Below, piece after piece: positions 26,861-38,515 of a stretch of DNA of 64,000 bases. Both the position numbers and the translations under genes were made by a program. Position 1 is the stretch's first letter. Every line of letters starts with the position of its first letter. Source of the stretch: Ustulina deusta (taxonomy: Eukaryota; Ascomycota; Sordariomycetes; Xylariales; Xylariaceae); assembly GCA_023159155.1 (NCBI GenBank), contig JAJNNX010000051.1, positions 62,001-126,000 of the forward strand. The letters are read 5' to 3'. Below the pieces are notes generated by a model. The model saw only the letters and a list, made by a program, of their open reading frames with translations, was not told the DNA's origin and searched no databases.

Positions 26861-27496
26861 GTATACCAAGTCAAGAAGACTGACGTCGCAGGAGTCCGGA
26901 AGCTGCAGACAATGCCCTCGAATACATAGACAAGGACATTAAAAAAAAAGACAATCTCTGGTCTCTATAACACCCAGTACAATGAAAATTGTACATACAT
27001 TTACAAGAGAGGATGTTTTGTCTGTACCGTAGAATATGCTTACTAGTGTATGTTATAATGCGGCCATGCGGTGTCCACTTTAGCCATATTTTCAGCAATG
27101 AATTATAATAATGTTCGGCTGGGAAGAAAAAAAAAAGAGAAAAACTTACTTGAAGCCCTGAACAATAGTCAAATGGGCTTTCGTTGTCAGCATGATGACG
27201 TGTGCTGGATGGAGGGATCCAGCAGTGCCTCGTGACAATTATGGGTACTACAGGCTGCAGGGAGAAAAGCTCGTGCAGCCAACATAACAAACCTCAACGA
27301 GGCGCAATACTTTAGGTAGGGTTGCGAGTCATATCCATGCGTTGGTCCTTCCTACTTGTAAGCTCTAGTATTAGAATCCGCGGGTGATATTCACCTCTCC
27401 CCTAAGTTCTTCGTATGTTCAACGCACCGCATCTCGTTTTGTTTTTATGTAGCTGCTGCCTATTTCTTTCTCTGCGACTCCCATTCAACACCAAAT
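26861..27496. other. spacer and promoter of the seven-TM gene
   Basis: Composition returns to normal immediately right of the LTR. No convincing gene is seen. A pyrimidine-rich tract at about 27420-27490 precedes the next ATG, as is common in ascomycete promoters. Confidence 0.4.
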
Positions 27497-28315
27497 ATGG
27501 GTGTTGTCACGTATCGCGATGCTACGGCTACTGTGCAGCTAGTATTCTTTGTGCCTTATCTAGTTTGTGGCTTTTTTCTTTGTCATAAACACGGATGGCG
27601 CCAGAGGGGAGGCTGGTTCATCATTGTGCTCTTTAGTTTGCTGCGAATTATTGGAGCGGCGTTTCAATTGGTCACGATTTCGCAACCCACGCGCTCTATA
27701 TACGCAGGGGCCTTGGTCACAGAGGCCATCGGCATTGCGCCGTTGATAGGCATCAGTATTGGGATGTTCGCAAGACTGTGAGTTTACCACCGTCGAGAGA
27801 CGCAACAGCGCTTGTGACCTGTATTTATTCTGAATTCATTGGATAGAAATGGATGCTTGCATAGGCCAATTCACAGAGTCTTCTTCATTCTGCTCTTCAT
27901 CGCAAGCTTGACTGGTATTGGCATCGCCTCTGGTAGCGCGTCTATTCCAGTGCCCCCAAACTCACCATCGTCGTTCGTATCCAACTATCTCACCGAAACG
28001 GCCGTTGTCATCTTCACGGCCGAATACGTTGCTATGGGGGTGTTGTTTTTTATCATATTCGCAAAAAGAATCGGCATTCCTCCATCAGAGATGCGCTTGC
28101 TGGTTTGTGTGGCGGCATGCTCGCCTTTTGTTATTGCTCGATTGATTTATGGCCTGCTTGCTGCATTCTCAAATGACTTAAGATTCAACCTTCTAATCGG
28201 GGACACGACTATCTATTTCATCTTATCGGTGCTCGCAGAGATCATTGCGGTTGGAATTAGTGTTGTCGTTGGGCTGAGCCTCCAAAGGCTGCCGAAATCA
28301 CTTCCGAGGATATAA
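27497..28315 (+). CDS. seven-transmembrane integral membrane protein (fungal DUF7702-like)
   Basis: Exons 27497-27777 and 27847-28315 are joined across a 69-bp intron (GTGAGT donor, GATAG acceptor), giving about 249 residues. The join rebuilds a Leu codon in frame. Seven hydrophobic segments are visible: residues about 10-28, 40-62, 68-92, 107-128, 155-178, 188-212 and 222-246. Short polar loops separate them, including a His-Lys-His loop after segment 1. There is no signal peptide and no enzymatic motif. The topology and length match a family of small fungal membrane proteins of unknown function found across Pezizomycotina. It stands alone, with more than 1.8 kb to the next gene, so context gives no hint of its role. 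The gene structure is well supported; the family name is from memory. Confidence 0.8.
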
Positions 28316-30205
28316 ACGGCACTTAGTTGATCTTATTTTCAGAATCATTTAGGCAGGATCGGTGAGAAGAACCTTTTCTAGAAGCTTTAGGAAAGGGTTT
28401 AGGAACTATTCACGAGGAGGAAACACAATATAAGATTAGAGAATCATTCTGTTCCCCTACTGTCTATTCATTTAGAGCTAACCTATCGTTTGATGAAGCC
28501 TTCATGGGGGCAGCATAGATTGAAATGAGATGGTTGAATAACTGGTGTTCTGGATGTTCAAATACCACTGAAATATAGGTACTGTTACAGGAATTTCACT
28601 AAAAGGGATGAGATGACTAAGCCCGGTTCCCGAGCTACATGGCAAAGGATTAACCACGTTATGTAGGTCATGGCTTATCCGAGCTGACCGAATTGAGAAA
28701 TCCTTCATTTTGCTATTGCGATATAGAGTGTTGTTGACCTCTGAGAAAGAGAGAAACCCCCAGAGCTGGCTCTTTTGACGGTTTATTGACATAGAATGTG
28801 ATTACAAAAGACTCACTAGCCGTAATGTATCGCCGTCCACTTCTCAGGGGCGTATGTGCCACGCGTCGTTTGCAAGAAATTCCGCACTCAGCCGCAGAGA
28901 TTTTAACACCCGGAATACCAGTCTGCACACCCGAAGCGTAGGCACCGATGCTGATTCAGTAAAATTTAAACGAAATTATCTAGTGCATGCATAGCGGCGG
29001 GGAAAATAGGGTAGTATTCGCATCGAATGCCTGATTGAGAGGGACTTTCCTGTCAGCTAGGTACGTACCCAATTATTAGTAGAAGCGGTCTAACTAAACC
29101 ATGCACGTGTACGCTGTAAGTACGTACAGATATACGCCAAGTCTTCCACACTTACATGTTTACCTAACTTATGCGACACGCCCTCTACACAACTAGGATG
29201 ACTTATGTTCGTGAGTCAAATACTCAAGTTAGGACGTGTCACCTGTCACGAATAATCGCTGCTCGATGGCGCGCAGCACAGATCAGCGAAGCGTACGCTG
29301 AAAACAACAGAAGGTTGCTGCCGGAAGCACTTCAGTAGATGCCGTCAGCGTCCATTGCGCCAAGAGGACTCCTTCAGTACCCGGTAGTGTAATCTTTGTC
29401 TGAACGCCAGAACGATGTAATCTTGGGTTTATTAGGGCTTACTCGCCGGACCTGCTCGCCTGTGGCATCGACCAGCCAACATTTATGACGCGTCCTAGAT
29501 GAGCTGGACAAGTTAACAGCCTGATCTCCACCGGTGGAAATAATTAGTCTTTCGACGATTGCGACATAGGTACACTACATGATTCCCGGCGGGCTGGGCG
29601 GTGCCGTCTCCCTGCCAATTTGGCTAGCGACGAGAATATACCGAGAGCTGCAAGGGGCGAAGGGCTCGGTAGTCCCCTTTCATGGCGTGGATGTCGAACC
29701 CTCAGGGCTGATCTCGCAAACCACCCCTCTCCCTTGGCCAGAACGAACCCCTCGAGAAGATGAAGCCTGAACTATTTCCTCTGCGTGGGCTGTACTGTCC
29801 AATCATGGCCCGCTGCGACACATCTGAAAAGCCGTGGACGCCAGATAACATGGTTTGGTCGGTATTGCCAGTGATATTCGGTTTGCCCCCCGAACCAAAA
29901 ACGGCACAAGCTGCCATCGCGACCTAATATTCGAGCTGTCCTAAACCTCACCCAACCTATTTTGCTGTGGCTGGTGTGGCTGGCGCAGACCCCACAACAG
30001 CTCCGGGAACATGCCTAACCTAGTTAGGTTAAGCGCTGATCCACTCACAATACCCTTGAGGCTTGAGAGATAGACCTTGCATATGTGGATCTGAAGAAGA
30101 TACCGACGATTTCCGCCGGTAGTCCGTCCGAATATCCTCAAAATCTGTTCAATCATCGGCCTCTGCCGGGCACGGATATAGAGCTGTGGCCGCACCAAAC
30201 GGAAT
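28316..30205. other. 1.9-kb intergenic region
   Basis: No gene could be supported. The short frames have no domain, no codon bias and no splice partner. The right part should hold the promoter of the Zn2Cys6 gene starting at 30206. Confidence 0.45.
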
Positions 30206-32868
30206 ATGAAACGTCAAATGCCAGGCCCAAAAAGTCCCCATGTAGCCCCTGATGCGGGAAACGAGGGTCCGAGTCCCGGTCTCTCTCGCAAGCGAGTGAC
30301 AAGACCGGGCTCTGCCGACGAAAATACCGGCAGAAGCCCGCCGCAAAAACGACGTCGGAGGGCTTTTTCATGCCTATCTTGCCAAAGATTGAAATGCAGA
30401 TGCGAATATGACCCCGGCGCCCAGGGTTGTCATCGCTGCCAAACTTTGAGGTGTGTTTTCATTCACCAACGCCATCCCTTGCAACCAGGAGCCAACGTCT
30501 ATTCGTTAGGATCGTATGCTCTCTACGGGGGCAGAATGATGCACCGCAGATCCATGCCCCTGGAGATGCTTCTCGCCTCGGCGTTGAAGAGAGGTATGTC
30601 TGCTACTCGTTAAGGGGGCGCTGCTGGGTCCTGCGTCAGCGCCTCCATGATACCAACTATATCTGACCGAGATTTAACTTGGCGATCAAATGCTAGACTA
30701 CAACGCCACGAAGCTGCGCTAGAAGAGATAAAAGCCATGATTCAAGCCTTAAATCCCGAGCGGCGGGGCTCAGGGCGTTCTTCTCGAGCTCATGCAGACT
30801 CTGACGGTCAAGACGAGGGAGCTCCAACTGCGCGTCACGATACCCCAGATCCGGAGTATCTCTTAAACCCAGTAGATAGAGGATCGAAGTCGGCGCCGAT
30901 CGTAGTATTAAGAGAGATCAGCCAGCATGTGACTCTGGGTTACCGGAGGATGCTCGGGCATGGGAACCCTGACCTTGTGCAATTACAGTTGCTCGATGAG
31001 CAAACAGCAAGCGAGCTAATAGAACTGTAAGGCAAAATTCACCATGGAGCATTAGATAACTAACTATGTCATCCTCACACAGCTTTATCAAACACCAAGG
31101 CCACACGTTGCTTGTGCGCGACTGTGAGGAATTGAGACACTATGGTGACACGCTACAAGTGTCGGCATTCTTGCATAGCGTCTGTTGCCTGATCGGTGTC
31201 GTCTACCGTGACGACATTTGTGGAACACCATTGCACCGCCAGATGTACGAACAAGTGCGCATCACCCTGGGCCAGGCGGTGCTCTCCAGCCCTTTAGACT
31301 TAGATGATCTCAATGCTATGTTCATCATGAGCAACAATGCCAACACCCCAAGTAGCGTAAGCATTTCTAGCCATGGAATTGCCTTCCTGACGATACGATA
31401 TTGATCATATCTAGCATGGTGTCGAGTATATTGATAGCTGGTTATTGACTGGATACTGCGCAAAGCAAGCTATGTTGAGTATATATTTTACACAAATTGT
31501 CGACCGACTCAAGAAAGGGAACTCCAAGATGGAGGACCATCGGGCGATGCATATCTGGTCCACGATCTGTCTTCATCATCTTCAGTAAGCCCTTATTCTA
31601 ACAACCCGACCTATTCCTTGATAACTAAGGGTTGTTTTAGCTGGGCCGCAACGACCGGTCGACCGTCCATCATCCCGAAGATATATATCAACCAGTGTAA
31701 CGTCCGTGAGTAGACCCAAAAGCAATTATTTCCTTCCATACCCTGGCACCGTATTTCACCAATTGAGCTACGTAAAAACCCGCGACGATGACCGAGAATT
31801 GAAAACGACTAACTCTTGCTGTTGAAGTACTTAGCTTCTACCGGGCAACGATGCAGGATGGGATGCTTGTAGCTGAGATCATGCTATACTCTATTCTTCA
31901 CCAAAAGCTTCTCAAGGAATCATATCCAAGTGATGGACGCGAATGCGAAGAATTTCGCACTTGGAAGCAAAGGTGGAACCACCTACTAGGTACGCCTCCA
32001 ACGCAATCATATGCATCTGCATTGGATCCTAATAGTCAGGTGCATAGCCCTACCGACCTCCTCAATGCTTCGGATAGGTTACCACGCAGCTTGTCTGATA
32101 TTAGCCGTCCGAGCTCTTGGAAAGACAGGGGATGCACTGGGCTCTACCTCACTCCTAGCCACCGATAGCACCCCCGTCGCAGGTAATGCTTCTGTCATTT
32201 CCAAGACAAACGACCAGACACCAATTTCCCACGACTCAAACTGGGCGGAGTCGGATACGGCCAGGGACGAGGCTTCCCATTCGTCAAATAGTAAGACAGA
32301 TAACGCTACCGGTAATCTTCCCCGTGTAAACGCCTGCAAATACGCCAAACTCGTCCTAGAAACCTTCCTCGAGATGCCCCCATTCCTGATGGACACCGCC
32401 CCGACGTGTACTTGCCTGTGCCTCGGATACTGCGCACTCGTGCTTTCACACTACGACGCCTCGCAGTCGCAGATCCCGGATGCCATCGTCTTAAGTCTAA
32501 TCACGCGTCTCGACCAGTGGGTCCAGACATCCCCGGGCAAGGCATGGTCATATAAGTACGGAACGTTGGCGATACGGAAGGTCAAGACAAGGATTAATTC
32601 GGCTCCCGCGCCGTCGAACTCACAGGCTCAGACGGATATGAGTTGCCATGATCACCAAGAGAGTTCGCATGAGCGAACGGATTTGGTAGCTCCATCTCAG
32701 GGTCCGCTAGATGAGAACGTCCACGGATATGCTCCAGATGATATACCCCCATCAATGGAGCATACCGTCGACCCGAATGACGGGCTACCACCATTTTATC
32801 TGAGTGAGCATGACTTCCCGAGCATGGAAGAGTTTTTCGGCGGCGGATTCCTGGATTTCATGAGATAG
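30206..32868 (+). CDS. Zn(II)2Cys6 transcription factor (seven exons)
   Basis: The exons are 30206-30593, 30672-31026, 31083-31356, 31415-31584, 31641-31705, 31828-31989 and 32036-32868. Phases agree throughout and give about 748 residues. A basic stretch (KRRRR, about 48-52) precedes the zinc cluster C56-x2-C59-x6-C66-x8-C75-x2-C78-x4-C83, which binds DNA through two zinc ions. A short coiled-coil linker (ARLQRHEAALEEIKAMIQAL) fits dimerisation. The middle (exons 3-7) has the hydrophobic helical pattern of the fungal_trans regulatory domain, including HWAATTGRPSII and YHAACLILAVRAL. The C-terminus is acidic (SEHDFPSMEEFFGG) and may be an activation region. The last intron, 46 bp, is near the minimum. 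Intron 1 uses an acceptor at CCGAG chosen to keep the frame, and intron 5 is 122 bp. The target genes are unknown; the neighbours (membrane protein, glutathione transferase) do not form an obvious pathway. Confidence 0.85.
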
Positions 32869-34868
32869 ATGTCTTTCACGAAGTAGACATAACGCCCATC
32901 ACAGCAAGGCAACAGAGGATAACTTTGGCTCTATGCAAAACCGTAAGTCGGTTGCGCCTTTATATGTCGGGACGCCCCACCAATACAGTAAAACGATGGC
33001 GCTTTCGTTAACATTGACATACTGTATTCTTTTGGTTCGATAGTAAATGCAATAATCATAGCACTTGAATACCGAAAACAGCAGGGGGTGGTGCAAATGC
33101 CTTGCACAGTATACCCCCATTCCCAGCATTGGCAATAGGTTATATCGATTCTATCTGGGAGAAAGGCCATAACCACGCCGTCGAGAACCGCAGGATCAAT
33201 ATGCTGGCTCCAGTCATTGCTAGCGCCCAGTGCACATCCTAGACTTCCTGTCACCGTAAATAGCGGCGGATACTCAAGTCCCTGACTACACTCTACTGTG
33301 GCTAGTGTTACAGTATAGTGTGATCTGACTGCCCTACCGGTGGCTCCAAGTCTCTTGCCTTAGCATCGTCATAGCTTAGCCTGCGCGGCTGCTCTTATGC
33401 TCGCTGTTCTTTGAAGTTCGTTTCCTTCCAGATTCCGAAAGCATTCAAGATCATATGTCTAAAGGATGGGCGATAGCCCCCTCCCTCTCTAAGTCACCTA
33501 TATTACTGTCACAAACCTAGAAGTTGACTCCACGGGATGCAAGGGCGGTGATAGCTCGAAAAACTTACAAAAATACGGGCCGGATGATGTCGGGCCTTGG
33601 GCCTTGGGCATTGGGGAATTCAAAGCAACTTATACGGAAAGATACCCTTGTTCCAAAGTAGATTTGTTCTACCACAAGTGGCTTTGCAGGACTCTCTCCA
33701 GCCTCAACCTCAAATCCAACCTTATATTCCACTCGCACCACTTCAACGGGGATTTGGTACTGTACCCAACGCTATAGAGTAGCTCCCGGCTCTCGCAGGA
33801 GTCGTTTTCTTGGCTGAGCTCGACGAGGAGGTGAGGGTACCGGAATATTGGTACCGCTATTGCGGAGATCGAGAAATCTATATGAAATAATTCGGCAAGC
33901 CCGTCTACCTGCGCCAAGACGAGAAGAGGAGCTCACAGACGCATTCGGCCTAGACTTGCGGAACTCCGCCTCGCGACGCTTTATATCTCATGGTCTCGGA
34001 CACGGACAGCAATATTCAGGAAACCTATGAGTACCTCAATTCATCTGACTGGGGTGTTGTCTCAACACAGCAACGGTGTTTGCTGCGACACGAAGCTGAA
34101 AGGTCACAGCATCACTGGGAAAGACACGCTACGATATCCGTTTAGCGGGCTAATGACAACGTGTAGCGAGAACGGCTAAAAGCTTTTTCCGCAGCGCACA
34201 CTAATCTTACGAGTAAATAGAGTAGCAGCAAGATGAAGGCTCGAACCCTCGACTTTACAATTGTCGGATATTCACCACATAAGGAGACACGAACCAAAAG
34301 TCCAATGTTAGATCCCGCACGGATGTTATACAAGGTGGATATTTTGTTGGATATCGGCGGACGAGCGAATCCTGCCATCGACAAAGTACTAGCCGGGGAT
34401 AGGTTAATACCGTAGTGCAGTCTGGAAGCCAGAACATGCTGTCCCAATACGGCACTGCCGCTTGGCCCAAGATGTTTTAGATGATTCACAACGGCGAAGA
34501 TTACCCCGCTCTTAATAATCATGTTGCTAGATATCATACGGCAGACGACAGTGGGAACTATTTTTATCGCTTCCACTCCGCATTATGTACCATGCCTATT
34601 AGTAATTGAGAAGACGAGATGACGTGCTTTACTAATCATTCATTCTCCTCTCTTCCACCACATCCATGCCCGTTCAACGGTACACCTCAAACCTTAAGGT
34701 TCACTTCAGTATATAAGAACCCTCATTACTCCTCTTTCGAATCTGTCCCACAAGTTTCATTTCAACATCAGTCCACTTCCCCTACTATCATCTTGTACGC
34801 AAGCTCCATCAATAAGACGCTGTTTGAAAACGCCTTAATCAACAAGACGATCACGAAATAAGAAAAAG
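32869..34868. other. 2-kb intergenic region before the glutathione transferase gene
   Basis: No supportable gene. A GGTTCGA-like word on the minus strand at about 34230-34245 resembles a tRNA T-loop but has no matching stems. The 3' part is the promoter of the next gene. Confidence 0.45.
34710..34717 (+). promoter_or_regulatory. TATA-like box of the glutathione transferase gene
   Basis: TATATAAG lies about 150 bp before the start codon at 34869. It is followed by a pyrimidine-rich tract (about 34725-34800) of the kind that sets transcription starts in ascomycetes. Confidence 0.45.
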
Positions 34869-35766
34869 ATGTCATCTGAACCCACAGGCCTCATCGCCAA
34901 GAGCGGTATCGAGCTGCTCACATTCGGTATGCTACTGCCATCCTCTATACACTCACTAGCCTTATCTCGGGGCTTGAGAATCCGATTATATAGGTCACCG
35001 GTATTAACGAGGCATAGGAACGCCCAATGGCTACAAAATCAGTATTCTCCTTGAGGAGCTGAAGGAGGCCTACGGAAAAGACTACACATGGCAGTCTGTG
35101 AACATTTCGAAAAACACGCAGAAGGAACCTTGGTTCACGGCCATCAGTGCCAACGGCCGGATCCCGGCCATTGTCGACCACGACCGTGGCGACTTCGCCG
35201 TATTTGAAGGCCTCGCTATCTTGGGTTACCTTACCCGTCGGTACGATCCGGAAAACAAGTTCAGCTTCCCTGTCGACAGCAATGAGTACGACGAGGCCGA
35301 GACGTGGATGGCATGGCAGCACGGCGGCCTGGGCCCCATGCAGGGACAAGTAGGCCACTTCCTCCGCTTTGCTAAAGAGAAGATCCCCTACGCCATCCAG
35401 CGCTACGTCGGCGAGACGGAGCGACTGTACGGCATCCTCGACGCCCGGCTGCAGGGCCGCGATTACATCGTCGGGAATAAGTTCAGCATCGCCGACATAA
35501 ACCTCCTCGGTTGGGTCAACGTCTCGCGGCTCGGGGGCTTCGTGCTCGAGGAACGGTTCCCCAACATTTCGAAGTGGCTTGATCGCAGCCTGGCGCGCCC
35601 CGCTGTCCAGAGGGGTTTCGCTATTCCTTCTGCATCAGCTTTCACTAATGCCGCCGTCCAGGCGAGCATAGCGTCCGACCCGGAGAAGAAGAAGCAGGTT
35701 GAGGAGACGGAGAAGTTGATACAGGATGCCAAGGACCAATACGGCTATAAATATGCGTCGCCTTAG
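34869..35766 (+). CDS. Ure2/YghU-type glutathione S-transferase
   Basis: Exons 34869-34926 and 35018-35766 are joined across a 91-bp intron, giving about 268 residues. The splice rebuilds LLTFGTPNGYKISILLEEL, the hallmark start of Ure2-like transferases. These bind glutathione in a thioredoxin fold and act as reductases or disulfide-exchange enzymes in stress or xenobiotic defence. NGRIPAIVD carries the cis-proline of the N-terminal domain (about 73-81), and the all-helical C-terminal domain follows, with DYIVGNKFSIADI as the conserved N-capping box region. The C-terminal tail (EKKKQVEETEKLIQDAK) is charged and helical. There is no signal peptide, so it should be cytosolic. Length is normal for the family, and a TATA-like box with a pyrimidine-rich leader precedes it. 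Coding DNA is GC-rich with no sign of RIP damage. The physiological substrate cannot be read from sequence. Confidence 0.9.
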
Positions 35767-36640
35767 ATGGTTGGACGCGATGAGCGAGGGCTGAATATAC
35801 GGTCAGGTGTAATTACATACAATGATTTTATAGCAAGCAATCGTTCAGAAACTACTTATTTAATGATGTTTTGTGATTGTGCCAAGTCTCGCCGGTGTCT
35901 TCGCTGATGCGGGATAGGTGGGGGCGAAAAGCGTTTTCTTCCACGACTAGCAAGTTTGAATGAAGGCTTGATGTAGCCGTAAATCAAAGATATTGATGAA
36001 AACAAAATCTACAGCTCTAGCGCCTCTCGATACTAAAGCAGTATTTCAGCAGATATCACGTCCAGCCGGATGCGAATATATTTGAAGAATGAATAGGATC
36101 TCGGAATACTAGGTACGGATATACCCCAACCTTCCAAATATCGAAGCTCGCAGCTATGCGAAAGAACTACAAACTGCAAATAACATAATTGCTAGAGAGC
36201 AGATGGTGTGGGAGACGAAGTGTTGGTCGGACACGCTAAGCCAGAGTCACCTGACAACGCGACGAGGATCATCTCTGTCGCGTTAGCCTGATTGGCGTGC
36301 GGATCGGGGCGAAGCTGAAACTAACGCACACCATCTGTGATACGAAAACCGGTGAACAAGTGGCGGGGTCTGCCAGCTAAGCGTCCTAGCGGCAGCTTGA
36401 ACTAAACTCGTCGGGGCCAAATAGTGCATGAATAATTATATTATAGATCCCTAGATATGGCGTATGTTTCTGAAGTGCTCTACGTATAATTGGACTATGT
36501 GTTTCCGAAGGTAAGCTGATCTCAGACGCCAAGCAGGGCTGACTTTCCATGAAATATGTATTTCTCCGTGTGTCCTCCCATGCTCAACCTAAGATCCCAA
36601 TTCGACTTCTCAAACTCACTTTATCCTCAAATCATTGACA
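35767..36640. other. intergenic region with a hairpin-forming unit
   Basis: There is no gene. The stretch holds the inverted-repeat unit at 36200-36337 and, just before 36641, a pyrimidine-rich leader for the GFA-domain gene. Confidence 0.45.
36200..36337. repeat. 138-bp unit with inverted ends and an inner hairpin
   Basis: CAGATGGTGTG (36200-36210) is repeated exactly in inverted orientation as CACACCATCTG (36327-36337). Inside, AACGCGAC and GTCGCGTT form a perfect 8-bp stem. The size and nested palindromes resemble a miniature inverted-repeat element, but no clear target duplication is seen. Confidence 0.45.
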
Positions 36641-37852
36641 ATGGACGACCAAGAAGTAGCACTCAAGACCTATCGCGCCAACTGTCACTGCGCCGCGTAT
36701 GTATACGAGGTGACACTGCCGGAGATCTCTACGGCTTCGAAGTGCAATTGCAGCGTGTGCTACAAAAAGGGGGCTTTCTGGGTTTTTCCGAAGCCCAGTG
36801 ACGTGAAATTCGTCAAGGGAGATTCGGCAACGCTGACGAACTACACCTTCGGCAAGAGAAATTTCACCCACACGGTCCGTCGCATTGCACTCTTGGGGGG
36901 GAGATGGTGATGCTATTGGTTGGCCGTGATTGGACGTGACGCTACGAGGCTAGACGCTGATTTTGGTCTCGATTTAGTTCTGTTCGACATGCGGCAATTC
37001 AATCATGTTCTTCGGTCACTTGGAACCCCCAGAGTCCGGCAAAGATAAGGAGATCGAGATTGGTATTAATGTGTGCTTGAACTGCCATCTCTCCAGCACG
37101 CTTGGGACCAACCGAGACTAATGGGAAAATCAGATAAGATTATTCCAACACGGACAGTTAGATATCTGGAAACTTCCTCTCAAGAAGTAAGCTCTCAAGC
37201 CCCCGCGCCAATCCAGAGAATGATACTCATGATTTGATTTGCTACCTGTAGATTCGACGGAGCTTCTTTATTCCAGCCTGCTTACGAATCGCCCAAGTTC
37301 ACTGGATCAGAGCCCACCGTGGAAATCGAAGGAGGTCAGCTGTATACCGGGAGCTGCCATTGTGGCGCTATTACTCTCGCCTTGAAGTCGAAACCCCTTA
37401 ATAAGGATTTCACGGAGAACATAGTTGAGTGCAATTGCAGCATCTGCGTCAGAGTAAGCTCCAAAGTTCCTAGAAGTGTTGTAACGGTCCTTTGGCAATG
37501 AATCCAGCTAACCGGCACTATGACAACACAGGCAGGTTATGTATGGACATACCCTCAAAAGTCGCAGGTGGTGATCGAGGGGAAAGAGAATCTCGGGATG
37601 TATTTGTTCGGCCGGAAGACCTCGGGGAAAACATTCTGTAAGATCTGCGGGGTTCCTATCCACAATGAGGTCATGAAGTTCACGGAGGAAGAGCTCGCTA
37701 CGAAGACCGGGAAAGAGAAGGACTGGATCTTAGGCGGGCAATCCCTGGCGCCTGTCAATCTGCGCATCATCAACGATTTTGATGTCGAAAATTTGAATGC
37801 GATCCAGTTTCAGGGATACTCTGTCCATCAGCCGCCATATATTAACCCATGA
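36641..37852 (+). CDS. protein with two GFA (CENP-V/GFA-type, zinc-binding) domains
   Basis: The exons are 36641-36874, 36978-37070, 37134-37186, 37252-37453 and 37532-37852. All phases agree and give about 300 residues. Domain 1 has the zinc cysteines CHC (15, 17), CNCSVC (35, 37, 40) and FCSTCG (80, 83). Domain 2 repeats the set as CHC (162, 164), CNCSIC (187, 189, 192) and FCKICG (230, 233). The GFA fold is named for the glutathione-dependent formaldehyde-activating enzyme, in which the cysteines hold zinc and glutathione helps form S-hydroxymethylglutathione. Most fungal members are uncharacterised. Between the domains, LDIWKLPLKKFDGASLF matches the usual inter-domain linker. The donors of introns 1 (GTCCGT) and 2 (GTGTGC) are weak, but the joins are fixed by the motifs. 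A glutathione transferase lies just upstream. The stop codon sits 1 base before a transposon target-site TA. Confidence 0.85.
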
Positions 37853-37855
37853 ATA

Positions 37856-37897
37856 AGCTAACACCCCCCCTTGCAAACCACCCCATCGCAACCCAGC
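37856..37897 (+). repeat. left terminal inverted repeat of the mariner-type element
   Basis: This arm starts AGCTAACACC and is preceded by TA. It pairs with 47379-47420 with two C/T-type differences, both consistent with RIP. Confidence 0.82.
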
Positions 37898-38336
37898 CAC
37901 CAAAATAACCACCCACCAACTTTTAAAACTATTATTCATAGCACAACATAATATTTACAGCCAACCTTAGTGTTTTTATTAAATATTAAGACGTTCTAAC
38001 CTTAATTATATCTTTAGTTTTTATTTTTTCTGCTTTTAATATATTTTTGTTCTTAGCTTTATCTATATATAATATTTGCTATTATAATTTTTGCTTAACT
38101 GATTATATATAGGTTATATAAATAAAATAATAACTAAGTAGCAATTTAACTAATTTATGTTTTAATATAGTTTTTTTAGTTAGTTTAGTTTTTAATAGCT
38201 TAATATATGCTTTTAAAATTGCAATTTTTTTAGCTTTTTAGTTAAGGGCCTTGCTAGTCTTTATAAAAAATAGCTTTTGTAATAGGTTATTAAAAAAAAA
38301 GTAATACTTAACTAATTTCTAAGTTATATATTATAA

Positions 38337-38515
38337 TGTCATAAATAGGAAGTTCACGAGGTCAGGTACAATATATGGAGAGATAAGTTGTATATTTGGT
38401 AAGGTTAGCTTACAAAACTAAAGCTTATAAAAAAAAAGTTCTCTATCGAAATAAGAGCAGACATAGTACGTATATATAGCAAATATATACTAGTCCTAGT
38501 ATGCCAGGCATAACA
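38337..38515 (-). repeat. 3' LTR of the gypsy element (left in the window)
   Basis: This is the least mutated of the three copies of this 178-179-bp LTR. It starts TGTCATAAATAGG and ends GGCATAACA on the plus strand. Confidence 0.88.

Noticed and set aside
26871..27290. 139-residue frame on the minus strand next to the LTR
   Set aside because: It is low-complexity, with no domain or splice logic.
31750..31785. Minus-strand TAGCTCAATTGGT, like a tRNA A box
   Set aside because: It lies in an intron of the Zn2Cys6 gene and has no B box downstream.
34225..34250. Minus-strand GGGTTCGAGCC, like a tRNA T-loop
   Set aside because: The T stem pairs at only three positions (two of them wobble) and no acceptor or D-arm can be found.
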